From: Carposina sasakii
Taxonomy: Eukaryota > Arthropoda > Insecta > Lepidoptera > Carposinidae
Direction: 5' to 3'
Assembly (NCBI GenBank): GCA_014607495.2
Contig: CP053159.1
Span: 6,765,501-6,829,500, forward strand
DNA length: 64,000 nucleotides
Part shown: positions 1-13,329 of the stretch, in pieces
Layout: the number at the start of each line of letters is the position of its first letter
How positions within the stretch are numbered: the stretch's first letter is position 1
Made by a program: the position numbers and the translations under genes
Notes under the pieces: model-generated
What the model was told of the DNA's origin: nothing
Databases searched by the model: none
The model's input: only the letters and a program-made list of their open reading frames with translations

Positions 1-216
1 ATGACAAAAAAAATCGTGAAATGTAGACGATTTAACGATCTATAAAATAATTATTGGTAATTAACAAATTTTATAGAAGGAAGGTTGGTGTTCCACTTCG
101 TTCGATGGCCGAAATGCGAGTTTTTCCCCGTGAGAATTGTTGGTGACTTCATGTGTCTTAAATGCTCGACCATTTCATGAAATGATCAATTTTACAATAT
201 GGCCACGACATATACA
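1..216. repeat. Right end of a TIR element, cut by the window edge
   Basis: Bases 1-40 and about 160-216 match the right end of the 1.43-kb TIR element at 47972-49405, including the terminal ATATGGCCACGACATATACA and the palindrome CATTTCATGAAATG. The part between them differs from the other copy, so this is a diverged or internally rearranged family member. The left end lies outside the window. Confidence 0.7.
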
Positions 217-262
217 TTAGCCCATTGCAGCCTACTGCTGGACGTAGGCCTCCCCCAGAGCA
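217..262 (-). mobile_element. RTE-type LINE 3'-end fragment
   Basis: Read on the minus strand this has the GGGGGAGGCCTACGTCCAGCAG block that ends the coding region of lepidopteran RTE LINEs (Gly-Glu-Ala...Gln-Gln-Trp region). The same block occurs on the + strand near 56420. Only about 45 bp remain. Confidence 0.55.
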
Positions 263-734
263 CGTCACGAGGTTACTGCCGTAGGGAGGTTTTAGCACAT
301 AATACGAGTACATATACTCGTGAATAACCGTTCTGTTAAAATAATAACAAGCATACCATAGTGTCAGTTTTTTATCATCTATCAGAAATTACTGTACTAG
401 AGACGATGGATTTTAATGTATCCCTTGCGTTCGAGAAAAACTAAATTAAGAAACTAACTTGCAGTAGCAAAGTCGAAGCAATGCGATAGCGAAAATTGAG
501 AATGGGTGCGCGGTACGAGGTGCGGGGCGCGGGAGGAAATTTTAGCTATCGCGCTGCTTCGGCTTTGCTATTGCAAATTAGGTATCAGGGGCCCGCTCAT
601 TCCTAGACAATGTTTTTTTGGTGGATTGGTTGTCTAAGCGGACAGAAAAGGCAACTTTTACAAATGTATACCTATCCTTCTCTTTATTCCGATGCTTACA
701 TTATGGTATCTAATTCTATTTCATACTTCTGCAG

Positions 735-796
735 GTCCTAGTTCGGGATCGGAATGTTCGTCAGAAGAATCGGACCGATCGCGATCGAACAAATAG
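735..796 (+). CDS. Possible terminal exon of an upstream + strand gene
   Basis: A pyrimidine-containing acceptor ending CTTCTGCAG at 734 is followed by two bases completing a codon, then 19 codons and a TAG stop at 794-796. The peptide PSSGSECSSEESDRSRSNK is Ser/Glu/Arg-rich, like many disordered C-termini. No upstream exon lies in the window, so the gene cannot be named. It could be chance, since the open stretch is short. If real, it would be the nearest gene downstream of the XDH pair, converging on it. Confidence 0.3.
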
Positions 797-924
797 AACT
801 GGATCTAGGTATTTTAGATTATTTTATATTGCAATTGTAGTTGTACATGAAATTGAGGCCAAACATATGATTCCACTATTGAATTGGTGAAATGTTAAGA
901 ACATTGCATGTAGGAATATACTGT

Positions 925-1040
925 GGGGTAAGCACGAATCTTTTTACGCGGCGTAACGCTAGCGTCTCGCTAGCAAAATCTATGTGATTTGACAGTTTGA
1001 TGCTAGCGTTACGGACTATCAAAAGGTTCGTGCTTACCCC
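925..1040. repeat. Short inverted-repeat MITE
   Basis: The ends GGGGTAAGCACGAATC and GGTTCGTGCTTACCCC are inverted copies. A second inner pair (GTAACGCTAGC / GCTAGCGTTAC) makes a foldback of 116 bp. It has no coding capacity. The superfamily is unknown. Confidence 0.7.
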
Positions 1041-1487
1041 TCTGGTGGGTTGTCGGAATCGAGGTTGAGGTATTTGTTGATTTTATGATAGGTACGATAA
1101 AATAAGGCATGGCACTCCGTAATATACCTACCTACCTAATATTTACGAGGGTGGTCTACTGTATCCAATGGTTTTTCACAATGTTTTCTATGTATAAAAT
1201 GACAGGCCATAACCCGGAGTGCCATTCCATATCAATGTCATGATCGATTAAAAAGTTTTTGACTTGGAACAATTCTGTTTTCAAACCTTTATTTGTGAAT
1301 TTACCAAATAATGAGCCACCTTCGGTTCGTTGCATATTACTGGTTGCCACTAAATTGCATTCTAGAACTTTTGAATTCGATTTTAGAGAGAACATGTGAG
1401 TGGAATGCAACTCTTGTTAACTTTTTTAAGGTGGCTCATTATATTGCAGCTTTGTATTTAGACTCTTTACTTTAGTCCAGTGGTTCC

Positions 1488-1663
1488 CAAAGTTGTCCAG
1501 GTGGACCCCCAGGAGTCCACAGAAGACTCGATGGGGGTCTACGTTGGCGTGAAAAAAAAAAAAAAAAAACAATTTATTTTTATGTGGTGTAGGCCTGTAG
1601 GGTGTCCACCAGAACGAGTTAACTCTTGAAAGGGGTCTACGAGAAAAAGTTTGGGAACCCCTG
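1488..1663. mobile_element. hAT-type MITE with 8-bp target duplication
   Basis: The ends CAGTGGTTCCCAAAGTT and AAGTTTGGGAACCCCTG form terminal inverted repeats of the hAT type. They are flanked by CTTTAGTC (1480-1487) and TTTTAGTC (1664-1671), an 8-bp duplication with one mismatch. The element is 176 bp with an internal A-run and is non-autonomous. Confidence 0.8.
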
Positions 1664-4194
1664 TTTTAGTCGGAAATGCAAATACATAGTTCCGAGTCAC
1701 AAACATGGAACTATATCTTATTTATTGCAGAAATAATAGTGGGTTGTTCATTGTAAACACATCATAATTCGTTACACATAAGTAATATTTGTATTTATTG
1801 AGGAGCTAATATGAATTCACATAAAATTATGCACTTGTTTTTGTTAAAGGCTCAATGTTAAAATTACTGCCATAGTGCAGTACGTTATAGCTATAGATCT
1901 TTCATCCGTACTTAAAATAAATAAATAAATATAGAGCTACCTACATTATCTTCCACATTGTAATACTCTGTAGCGTTTTTTAATCACTATGCATCCGAAT
2001 TATTTACGTACTATGAATATATTTAGTAAGAGTATTATAGATATTTAAAAGTTTGATTTCAACAATTAACAATATTATATGCATTTATAACGTTCATTTA
2101 ATTATATTCACATTCTTCTTCAGTACCTGATGACTAAAAACTTTACTCTTATGTATTTGATTACGGACAGTAGAATTATATTGTGTATTTGTTTTCTATC
2201 TAAGATGCTCACTTCATTAACATCACTTCACTCAATGGTTTGTAAATAAAATTACATAATTAAAAATCTGTGTTATCTCATATTTGCCTATTAAAAAGGC
2301 TTTACGTTTCTTGTTACGTTCTAAATGGTACATTATTTTAGTAAGGATGGCAGACATTTTAGCCTTAACACATTCACATTTAAAACATTGGAATGGTGAA
2401 AAATTTTGCGGCATGCTGCTGTTAATGTTCTACTATAGCAATACAGCGCGAGTTTAAGCATCTTCTAGAAGCATATTTCATCTTTAAATAAATGGACCTA
2501 CCTTAGAGTCAGTTCATCCGAGGGGATGTAGTTCTTCTTCTGTATACATTGTTATCTAGTTAAAACTAGCCTAGTTTCACGACTATACCGTGGTGTGTGT
2601 TCACACACACATGTGCCTACACTGTAAATACAGTAAAATTTTAAGTACTGACCTTGTCCGTTGCGCCTCATAACGATTTGTGCTGATTCATAGGATAGAT
2701 TGAATATTCATCTCTAGTACCTTTTCTATGTTCTTTAATCTATACTTTCTTACTGCTAACACAGAGTTCTTTCATACGAGTAACTATACAATCGGCAACC
2801 TTATCCATCGACCTGAGTCTCCAGACATTTATAATATCTATGACACGTTTCTAGTGCTTAAGGAATGCTTCTTTTCACAATAAAGTATTTGAAAGATCAA
2901 AAGATAATTCCATCTATTTTAATTATCATTTTAAACTTACTTGAATATACAATAATTTGTTATGAAATTGAAACGAATTCATGGTTTAAAACACACTTGC
3001 CGACATGGCAACGTATCGCCGTCGCCGATTAAATGAATTCATGCAATAAGTTCCATATTATAGATGCGTAAAGTATAAGATTAAAAGATTTTTACGTTAA
3101 AATTGAGGCTTGGTCCGGTTAACTATGTATCTATGTTTGAATATCATTGAAATAAGATATTACCAATGTAACGAACCACCTTTGACCGTTAATTTATTAA
3201 AAATTACTGTTTTAATACATAGTCAGTTACTGTAATATATTAAATATAGTAAAATGATATTAATAAATAACTTTATCTATTCATTCTTGTTTCATATTTC
3301 ATAAAAATACGTCACTTCAATTCAACCAAGGATAGTTTTTTAATCCATCATCTCATCATCTTCAAAATATTCTACTTAGTTAGAAACTAGGCAAGGTAAT
3401 AGGGATGTTTACTATGATTGAATTTTAATAACATTTTATGCTTATCAGAATAAATCATCAAAACTCAGATGAATGAATCTTTTTTCTGTGCATCAAAATC
3501 ATACCTATCTGTATAATTACAATTTGATTTAGTGTCCAAATGAAGTAGTAATAAGCCTTCAAAGTTAAGTGGGCAAGTCCATTTTTCAAATGTGAAATTA
3601 ATTTAAAATTACAACATCACATGTCCACCTGCATCATTTACAGCAACTTTTGCTTTGTGACCATATTTATAAACGCAAATTTAAAATAGCTGTAGAATAA
3701 AAGTTCTTTTACGCTCATACAAGTTATGATCTTTCGATATAAATACAAATAAAAAACCGTAAACGGGTAATAATAATAGGGTATTATTATTTGAACATAC
3801 CAGCAGGCGTAACATGAGGTGGGTGAGAATGATCCACAGATAAAGTGTTGAATAGTCCATGTAAAAAATTTAGAGTTCTCGCGTATTGTAATGCGCTGTA
3901 AAGTAGAATTTCCAAGGCGTTCAGTGTTATTTCTTTCAATCCACAATCTAACGTTCTGTGAGTAGGTGTCCTGTGGATTTGGTTTACATAGTATTTTTGT
4001 TTTTATGTTAGTAGTATATGTAAAATCTGAGGATAATGACAAGAATACGAGAAATAAAAATTTTGATTTTGCAACATATTTACTATAGTGATCGATCGAT
4101 ACTTTATTGATTACTTTCTTACCAAATAAGTATACAATATATTTATATAGTATACATATAAATAACGCAACATCTTCATACTACATATATTCAT
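1664..4194. other. Intergenic, no supported gene
   Basis: AT-rich sequence downstream of the first XDH gene. Short open frames here (for example 2232-2414 and 3638-4042, minus) have no recognisable domain or splice context. A TTTATT at about 4102-4107, read as AATAAA on the minus strand, lies roughly 90 bp past the XDH stop and is a good candidate polyadenylation signal. Confidence 0.6.
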
Positions 4195-7100
4195 TTATGG
4201 AACCACATTCCAAGGTACAAAAGTACCTGGCTCCGCAACGGGAATCTGCAAAGAATGAAACATACAATATTATTTTGCGAAATGGTGCCATTTTGTTTAA
4301 CACTCAAAATCGCAAATATAATAGTCACCTTTTTAGTAATATGATCTTCACATGCCATTCGTATCCGAGCAGACGTCGCGGGTGAATCAAGTGTGAAATC
4401 TAATGGAACTCCAGCATCGGCACGCGCGGCTCGAATAGCCTCCTTGATAGCAAAGAAAGCGGAACTGGCCAAAAACAACGGCGGCTCGCCAACAGCCTGA
4501 AATCATTAAAACAATTAAATAAAGCAAAATGAAGACATTGCAATATGGTGAGTAAAATTCACATAATTTACCTTCGATGAATACACAGCTCTCGGATTAG
4601 GAGCACCTTTTAACAATGAAACGTTGAATTCCATAGGAATATCACCGAAACCAGGTATTTTATAAGCACCAGGACCTCGGGAAAACAATGTACCAGTTGG
4701 AGAATAAATTAATTCTTCCATTGTAAACAAGCCGTAACCTTGAATAAAACCACCTTCAATCTGGCCAATATCTATGGCTGGATTCAAACTTTCACCTAAA
4801 TCCATTACAATGTCGGATCTAATAACTTGATGGTCTCCACTAAGGCAATCTATTTCTACTTCAGTGCATGCTGCAGCGTACGTGAAGTAATTAAATGGTT
4901 TTCCCTTATTTTCTTTAAAATCGTAGCCAATATCTGGGGTAGCGTGGAAACCAGTTGCTGATAGACTCACTCTGTCAACATAGGCGGCTGATACCCAATT
5001 TTCCCATGTGCCATTGGGATTTTTATCTTTATAAGGCTGAAGACGTTTGACCAAGGTTTGACAAGCTTCTAGAACGGCCATTCCATTAAGATCTGATCCC
5101 GCACTGGCTGCCGTGGCAGATGTGTTGGGTACTTTGTCTGTAGCTGTTTCTGTGATATGTATTTTAGATATAGGTACTCCCAGGGCTCTTGAGGCTACTT
5201 GGATCATTTTAGTGTGGAGACCTTGGCCCATCTCTGTACCGCCATGGGATAGGAGCACAGAACCATCAACGTAAATAATTAGTAATGCACCAGCCTGGTT
5301 GAGTAGTTTTTCAGTGAATGCTATTCCAAATTTTGTGGGAATCACTGCAATCCCTCGTTTTCGCCATCGGTGTTGTCTGAAAGTAACATTACAACAATTA
5401 ACAATTTCATACAAACAACAAACATAGGTACATGAATATTTTCGTATTAAAAATGAATTTTTAGTATAAATTTATTCGTACCACATAATTCATACCTATT
5501 AAATTCTGCAATAGCTTTTTTTCTTTCCGCTAAGTTACTTTTTTCTACGCATTCATCCCAACATTTTTGCAATGTGCAATGTGTGAGGACTTGCGTGTAA
5601 TGAGTCGTATCATTTTCTTTGTATAAATTCAATCTGCTGAGCTCTTCGGGATCTTTTCCTAATTTTTGAGCGATGTCTCGCATCATGTTTTCTGCTCCAA
5701 ACATTCCTTGTGGCCCACCAAACCCTCTAAATGCTGTGTTTGAAGGCAGATTTGTTCTACACACGTGAGCTGTTACTTGAGAATTTGGTATATAATAAGC
5801 ATTTTCAAAGTGGAACATTGCTCTTTCTACTACCTGAAAAGAAATAGTATAAGCATTGGCCCAAGTGCATAATAACATCAATTTATCACTACATTAAGTT
5901 TAGTAACTTACCGGACCAGAAAGATCTATAGAGTATCCGCCATTGTTATAAATGTTAACCTCAGCGCCCATTATCTTTCCTTCTTTAGTTGCCGCCACTT
6001 TGTATTTAATTAAGAATGGATGTCTTGTACCGGTCATTTGCATATCTTCGTCACGATCAAGCATACAACGTACGGGACGATTGAGCCTGTGAGCAGCCAA
6101 AGCCACGGGTAATGAAACTAGCATCCCTCGTGATTCTTTACCTCCAAACCCACCACCCATACGTTTCACTCGAGCTACAATTCTATTCATAGGTACATGG
6201 AGAATATGACTCGTTAGTTTCTGGAAATGAAAATAATCTGTTTCTAGTACTTCAATAACATAATAATGAGGTTAATTCAGTTAGGCTTGTAAGTAACTTA
6301 CGGCAATTTCAGAAGGATGCTGGCTGGAACAGAAAATTTCTAATTCATCGTCTTCTTTTTTTGGAATAGCCAAAGCTGCATGAGTTTCTAAGTAAAAGTG
6401 TTCCTGTCCTCCCATTCTGCATTGACCTTCTATAATAATATTGTTCTTATCTTTAAAGGTAGCTTGCACGTTACCCTTTTTGATTGTTTTAGGATATTGT
6501 CTATAAAATGAATCATGTTTGATGGCATCTTCTATTGTTACGATTATGGGCTGCAGCTCTTCGTATTCTATTTTGACTTTCCTAGCTGCTGTTTGAGCAG
6601 TGGCCTGATCAATGGCGACTATAGCGCCTATTGTCTGTCCTTGACTTATAACTTTTTCACTAGCAAATAATTCTTCGTCGTGAAAAATTGCGCCTATAGT
6701 ATTTTGATCTGGTGTGAGATCTTTAGCAGAAAAAAATGCCACGACGCCAGGTTCTTCTAATGCTTTTTGAGGATCTACTGATAATATTTTGGCATGTGGC
6801 TTTGTACTGAGGACAAATGCTAAATACAGTTCTCCTTCACAAGTCGGCATATCATCACAATAAATTGCTTCACCTGTTACTTGTTTGAATGCTGACATAT
6901 GCTGTATTGGCCTTCCCACTGCATCACTTTTTAATTGTTTATCTCCAATCAACTCAAAATACTGTGAACTTTTTGGCATACCACCATGAAATATATCTCC
7001 TCCACTTCTATGATATGGCAATATTAAATCATCGTGTATATAATCTTTTGTCATTTCTTTAGCTATTGCTATGTATGCTTTTAAAAATAAACTTATTGTT

Positions 7101-10100
7101 AAGGCTCGTCTATAGAGAACATTACCACCAGGCACCGAAGGAGGCAATGGCAACTCTTCTAACAATGAGGAATATGCTTTGTCAAGCATTTCTTCGTTCC
7201 ATTTTTCTCCAACTAAACATTTACTAGTTTTTGTTGCAATTTTAGTCATAGGAGCCATTCCACCAAATGCAACATTTATATATTTTATGATATTTGTGTG
7301 GTCCTCGAATTCTACATTGATAGCTGCGGTAACAATGGAAATATCATCTTCCCTGCGCTTTGCTTGTTTGAAAGCTTTTAGGTATTGAAACCTATTTGAG
7401 TATGGTATTTCAATTGATAGCAGTATTTCGTTTGGTTGTACGACATTTTTTCGATATCCAGTAAAGAACGATTCGTCCATTAATACTGTCCTGTGTCCAC
7501 CATTTCGGCTCAAAAGGTGAAATTTAACTTTCAAAGACATTAAAATCGGATTTAAATCTGATATTGGGCTCCCCGTCATTATATTTCCTCCGGCCGCAGC
7601 AACATTTCTTATCTGTTTACCAGCAAAATAGTTTAACATCTTAACTATCGCTTTGAAAGTTCTGGTTTTATATTGTGGCAAAAGTTCAATATATTCCTTA
7701 AACTTATTTTCCATTTCCATTAAAGTGACAGCAGCACCAATTTTGAGACCAGAGTCTATTTCAATTATTTCAGTCATTTCAGAAATACAATTAGGCATAA
7801 TAATAACAGGGTATATGCAGTGTTTAAATTTAACTTCTACTCCGACTTCAGTATTGCCAACCACAATTTTAGCGTCAGGATATTTTTCTTTCAAATCTAA
7901 CAAAAATCCTAAAGTTGTTGGGCGGTGCCATACCACATTTTTTCCTCTAAATAGGAGATATTGATCATCATAAGCTGATGTGAGTTTTAGTTCAGGGGGG
8001 AAGATTGGTTCTTGACTAGAGTCGTACGGCAGAAAAGACGATTTTTCGAAAATATAATCCGATTCACTGTCATCTTTTGTATTAGTTTTATTTTTACAAC
8101 AGTCTTTCCCCATTCCGCATACGCCATTGGTACCATTTGTAGAACCATTACTTCCATTTCCAACACGATGTGTCTCCCAGTCTTCTATGAAAGTCTTGTA
8201 GCCTTCGATTATAGCTCTATATCCAGTACATCTGCAAAGGTTACCCTGAAAAGCCACTTCCATGTCTGAATATGTAATCTTGCTATTTGTCCTGAGTAAA
8301 CTGTACATTGACATGACAATGCCTGGTGTGCAGAATCCACATTGTGATCCGTGTGCTTTGGCTATTCTTTCTTGAACTGGGTGCAACTTCGTTTTCGTTG
8401 ATCCTATACCTTCGACCGTGGTCACTGCTAAACCATGCATGGCACATACAGGGGCTAAGCAAGCGTTAACTGCTAGATGACTGTGAGTTAGGTTAAGAAT
8501 AATTATTGTTACAAAACACTCCTAAACGAATCCTAATTTAACCTAGAGTATGCAATTTTCCTAATCTGGTTTGTATTTGAAGAGGTACATTTATGTTGAA
8601 CTACCTATACACAGGGTGTAGCAAAAGGGGTATGTTAAGCGAAAAGCTATATAAATAGCCCACTATATAGAACCTATTTCCAAAATTACAGACTCAAAAT
8701 CGCATGTTTATTTTTCCAGATAGTATGGAGAATTCCTAAACAACTCAGGAATGTTCATACAATCTTGAAAAATAAACATGCGATTTCGAGTCTCATGTAA
8801 ATAGGTTCTCTAGTGGGTTCTATAGTGGGCTATGTACATAGCTTTTCGCTGAACATACCCCTTTTGTTACATCCTCTATAATTATAAATAGGTAGTTCAA
8901 TATATGGCAAAAAAAGCTGTGATATCGGCAGATTTTAAAAAAGGATACATGAGCCGTTTTTCCTTGCGATGATATTTTGAGACCATGACCGTACAAGCAC
9001 CACATCCTCCTTCGGCACATCCCAGCTTGGTCCCGGTAAGCCGCAACTTCTTCCTGAGGTACCAAAGCAACGTCCATTCTGGATCTGGATTCGGTTCTAT
9101 AACCTGAAAGGAGACTTTACAACTACATTCCTTTCTCGTGGACAAGAGAAACAAACATAAGTCGTTATTTGGCCAACAGAACATGTTACAGTCCGTAAAA
9201 AACTTATAGCCTACAAAGCCTTACTTCCTTACTAATATAAACTGGCGACCCGCCCCGGCTTCGCACGGGTGCAGTGCTGATACCATACATATACACCTTC
9301 CTCGTGAATCCTCTATCTATTAAAAAATCGCTTCAAAATCCGTTCCCTAGTTTGAAAGATCTAAGGATACATAGGGATGGACAGACAGCGGCAATCGACT
9401 TTTAATATGTAGTGATGTGAAAGCACCGATCATCATGAAAGTTCGTATAGATATTCTTATGGGTTTTTTTTCTATCCCGGATAATTCCGACATTCTGTTT
9501 TTTCTGCAATCCATGCGGATAAAGTCGCGGACAACAGCTAGTTATTATCTATACTAATAATATTATAAAGCTGAAGAGTTTGTTTGTTTGTTTGTTTGAA
9601 CGCGCTAATCTCCGGAACTACTGGGTCGAATTAAAAAATTCTTTTTGTGTTGGATAGTCCATTTATCGAGGAAGGCTTTAGGCTATATATCATCACAGTG
9701 CGACCAATAGGGACGAAGAATAAGAGGAAAATGTGGAAAAAACGGGGAAAATTTTTCAACTTTGGAGACTTCCGTTGCGTGCGCTGCGTAAACGGTTCAA
9801 GTTATCCAAAAAATATGTATGAAAGAATAAAATGACGTAGAAATGATATGAAAGAAAAAAATTGAAGGTCTAGACTGCCTGATGCAGAACCCTTAGCAGC
9901 CCAGCTAAACTTTGACAGATATGAAAATACCGTCTTAGGAAAAGTTGCTCAGCATGATAAGTTGTTGACGCGGACGAAGTCGCGGGCAACAGCTAGTAAT
10001 GTATAAATCTAGAGTACAACCCTTTACATGCTGGTACAGAGTACCAATTCAAAATATTTGGTTAGCCTCTGATTATGTTGCTAGTGATAATAAAAGTGCA

Positions 10101-12940
10101 GAGTAGGTAGGTACTCAGGGAAGGAGTACCCTTACTTTACGACTTCTTTCCGGTGACGAAACGCGCGCGTTTCTTTTAGATAGGTACGTACATTGTATGT
10201 ACGCAAAAACTACAACAACTGGTTCTGGTTATAAGACAGAACCAGTTGTAGTTTCTGCGTACATACTATAAATGTCAGTTTCTTTTTTAGCTCGGGGAGC
10301 CTTCAGGTCGTATGTTTTCTTGGAAAATTTCTCATTCGAAATCTTGTTTTGGTATTGATGTTCACAAGAAACTCCTTACTTATGCAACTTGCGTCGAAAA
10401 GTATTTTTTTATTACAGTCGGACTCTGGTGTAGAGTAACGTAAGAAATTTTAACACTTCATAAGAGACACTAAAGCAACAAATTTTACAGTAGCAATATA
10501 CAGAGTGATTTATGGTCGTCAACGTTCCCGAAAACTACAGAATCTCCTCATCATCACGATCATTGTTCTCTATAGAAGCATACCTGGGAAGCATCTGGTT
10601 CCCAAGATATTAGGGTCCAAAGTTGAGTTAATAGACAGCGTTTTTCTGCATAAATGCACATAGATGCTCGTAGCAAGATTTTTTCACGATAAATAATTAA
10701 TATCTGTATGAAAAAACTAGCAGAAACACTGGACACTATAAATTTCGCCCGATCAAGTAATTTTTTTTTTTTATTACTTACATAGTTTCCCAGCATTTTT
10801 TGCATAAACTTACTTTATTTGATGTATAGAGTACGTACCCTTCGTTAAGGGTGGCAACGAAAAAACATCCTGTATACAGGCAGATTTTTTGTCGTCAAGT
10901 CAACGTTCCCGAAAACTACGGAATCTCCTCATCATCACGATCATTTTTCTCCATGGAAGTATACCTGGAAAGTGTCTAGTTCCCAAGATAGGTCCAAAGT
11001 TGAGTAAATAGACTGCGTTTTTCTGCATAAATGCACATAGACGCGCATAGCAAGATTTTTTCACGAAAAAATTAATATCTGTCTATGATAAAACTAGCAT
11101 AAACACTGGACACTATAAATTTCGCCCGATCAAGAAATTAGAAAAATAAAATCAAAAAATTTACATCGTTTCCCAGCATTTTTTTTTTGGCATAAACTTA
11201 CTTTATTTGATGTATAGAGTAGGTACGTACCCTTCGTTAAGGGTGGCAACGAAAAAACATCCTGTAAACAGTAAACAAGTGGTTGTTATGATCTATTACC
11301 CGTATAGGGCCAATCGGTCGGTCACGCTTATCATTGCTATCAGGGTCATTGACGAGAGGCGCATTGCATTCCTCTTATTATGATCGTTAACTGTCTTAAC
11401 TAAATCCTTAGATTCTTTGCTTATATTTTATTCAACAAATCGGTATGCTGATTGTACACCAGGACCTATAACTTTATTAATTCTCGATGACTCTTGACTC
11501 CAAATTTAACCAAAGATACGTATTATTTATGTACTTATTTACATACGCAACTAATAACGTCTTGTAATATCTATGTCGCATATACAAGCATATTTAATAA
11601 CATGTCGTGTTACAAAGTGGCTAGGCAATCGAAATATAACCTATAGAAGGTAGCTTCAACGATACGCAAGGCGAAAAACAGGCATAAAATATTGATGACA
11701 TTGTACCTATAAGTACATATAATCATATAATCACGCCTTTATCCCTTACGGGGTACGCAGAGCATCAAAGGCCGATAAAACCACATGGTGCCACTTCTGA
11801 CCAATTTTGAGGGTATAGTTGAGATGTACAAGTTCGGTTAGTAGTGACAGGTGGTCAGCCCATCGCCTACTAAACACCAATACCCTCTTGTCCCTCTACT
11901 GACTTGTACAGTATGCCCGGGAAGAGAAGCAGCTGTAGTATTATACGTTTTTTTTTTTCACTCCCAGAGCAGCATAGAAGAACCTATAAGTAGATTGCCA
12001 CAAAAATAGTTTTCCTTATCTGTCGTCGGGAAATAGTAAATTATAATTAATTACCTAATATCAATGCTATGAAAATAGCCCACTTTAAAGAACCTATCCA
12101 CAAACATGTTCATTTTTCGTGAATTCGTAAAGATAGGTTCATAGACAACTTTGTTACACCTGTTGACGCAGCCAGTCACTTGTTTGTAAAAATGTAGATG
12201 ATAATAATCACATAGATTCGTGAGAACGCACTCTAAAAATGAAATTCCCAAATAGACAGTAGTTTATTTATTTGAACTACCTACCTACCCGATACCACTA
12301 TTTTTAATTAAGAACATCTTTGTGAGAACTCTAGAAATAACTTTTTTTGTATTGTTGTTTGGGCCAGAATGTCAAACGCAGTCGATCGAGTTTACTGGTT
12401 TATTCACTTACTAACCAATTTAAGTGAATTACCAATTTACTAAGGTAATATTTTGTCCTTTGTATAAAATCATATCTGTAGTATAAGACAGTGCAAATAG
12501 CCATTTTAGATTAATTGAGAATTAGGTATTACTTAATAGATCGTCATAATATATGATGGCATTGCAAAAATGCAATCATAAAAGTCTCATTCTGATTCAC
12601 ACTATCATGTAAGTACTTAGGTAACCCAAATAACGTTAAAAATACAATGAAACGAAACAACTGTTATTTGTGCAGTTCTACCCTTGCACTTGTAGGTATG
12701 TAATATTTGTACTCAAAGCGGATATCCTAATTAACTGCAGTAATCGAACAAAGTCATTCTTCTTGTGTCTAGCTGTTGACTTACCAAATAAAATGAAAGA
12801 TTTATTATACTTTAAGATTTCATAGCGTTAGATTACTAAAACTTAAGCATCATTTTTTTTAAACTTACCTTCTTTCCATTGACATAGAAAACTAATTCTG
12901 TACCAATATCCCCTTCATCTTCTGCATTTAACAATCCCAT
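4195..12940 (-). CDS. Xdh: Xanthine dehydrogenase, copy 1 (complete, 8 coding exons)
   Basis: Oxidises hypoxanthine and xanthine to uric acid with NAD+ in the cytosol. Exons in gene order: 12940-12869, 9103-8949, 8480-6302, 6220-5912, 5833-5496, 5376-4572, 4496-4329, 4245-4195. The total is 4,077 nt, 1,358 aa, the usual insect XDH size. Order: two 2Fe-2S domains (Cys53, 58, 61, 83; Cys123, 126, 158, 160), FAD domain ([23 protein letters not shown]), then the molybdopterin domain. Counterparts of the bovine active-site residues are Gln796, Glu831 (GGKE), Arg909 (VERA), Phe943 (FRGFGG), Phe1038-Thr1039 and Glu1290 (AVGEPP). These favour XDH over aldehyde oxidase. The start is the Met of [10 protein letters not shown], joined in phase to VFYVNGKK. 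The last exon, ending [12 protein letters not shown], is too short to appear as an open frame. Intron 2 (exon 1-2 gap at about 9.1 kb excepted) and the 3.8-kb intron 1 carry Helitrons and MITEs. No frameshift or stop was seen. Confidence 0.93.
8610..8878. mobile_element. Foldback MITE, family A (copy in XDH intron)
   Basis: The ends CAGGGTGTAGCAAAAGGGG and its inverted partner before 8878 share long arms (GTATGTT..GCGAAAAGCT, GCCCACTATA). It is homologous to the better-preserved copy at 43316-43570. It sits in the intron between exons 2 and 3 of the first XDH gene. Confidence 0.75.
9237..9541. mobile_element. Two abutting Helitron-like pieces
   Basis: 9237-about 9420 is an inverted element beginning with the complement of a Helitron 3' end (CGACCCGCCCCGGCTTCGC), related to 60111-60297. 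About 9421-9541 is the 3' part of a forward element ending in GTCGCGGACAACAGCTAG. Boundaries between the two are approximate. Confidence 0.6.
9548..9996 (+). mobile_element. Non-autonomous Helitron, complete
   Basis: It starts with TC (TCTATACTAATAATATTATA), ends with a hairpin-forming GCGGACGAAGTCGCGGGC followed by CAGCTAG, and is flanked by A on the left and T on the right: the Helitron insertion rule. It is 449 bp with no coding capacity. It lies in intron 1 of the first XDH gene. Confidence 0.85.
10501..11264. mobile_element. Tandem pair of CAGG-ended MITEs
   Basis: Two copies of about 372-388 bp, 10501-10872 and 10877-11264, sit side by side separated by TATA. Both start CAGNNNGATTT.TGGTCGTCAACG-like and end AAGGGTGGCAACGAAAAAACATCCTG. 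An inverted fragment lies at 32915-33010, and part of the family is embedded in the MITEs at 35799 and 58777. Confidence 0.65.
11720..11825. repeat. Interspersed repeat fragment
   Basis: The segment with TTTATCCCTTACGGGGTACG and ACCACATGGTGCCACTTCTG recurs at 44015-44100. It is an anonymous short repeat with no coding content. Confidence 0.5.
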
Positions 12941-13329
12941 TATTGATATTCGAAACTACGAAACAGAATTTTAAAATGCACGTATTAATTATTATAGCAC
13001 AAACACGTCCGTCTCCAACAGATGTTCTCAAAGGACTGATTAAGAAAGGAGATGAAGGAAAAACCGCTACGCCGCGCCGCGCCGCGCCACGATAAGTAAT
13101 CATTTTCATGTATGTAGGTACGCCCCCTGCGCGAGCACTTAGCTTGATGATAAAAACCCGCATTGATGCAACTAATCAAATGCATCACGTACCTACTGTA
13201 ACTGCGATGTTATGATCATTAAAATTTATTGTATTATAATTAGAATATAAAGCATTTAAATAGATACGTTCCTTAAAACACGACCTTTCTTGTGCTAATA
13301 TCAAAATAGGTAATGGTAAAACACATCTG

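Noticed and set aside
3638..4042. 134-codon minus-strand frame downstream of XDH copy 1
   Set aside because: No recognisable domain, no conserved-looking composition, AT-rich surroundings; chance frame.
4107..4385. 92-codon + strand frame over the 3' end of XDH copy 1
   Set aside because: Antisense shadow of exons 7 and 8; no domain.
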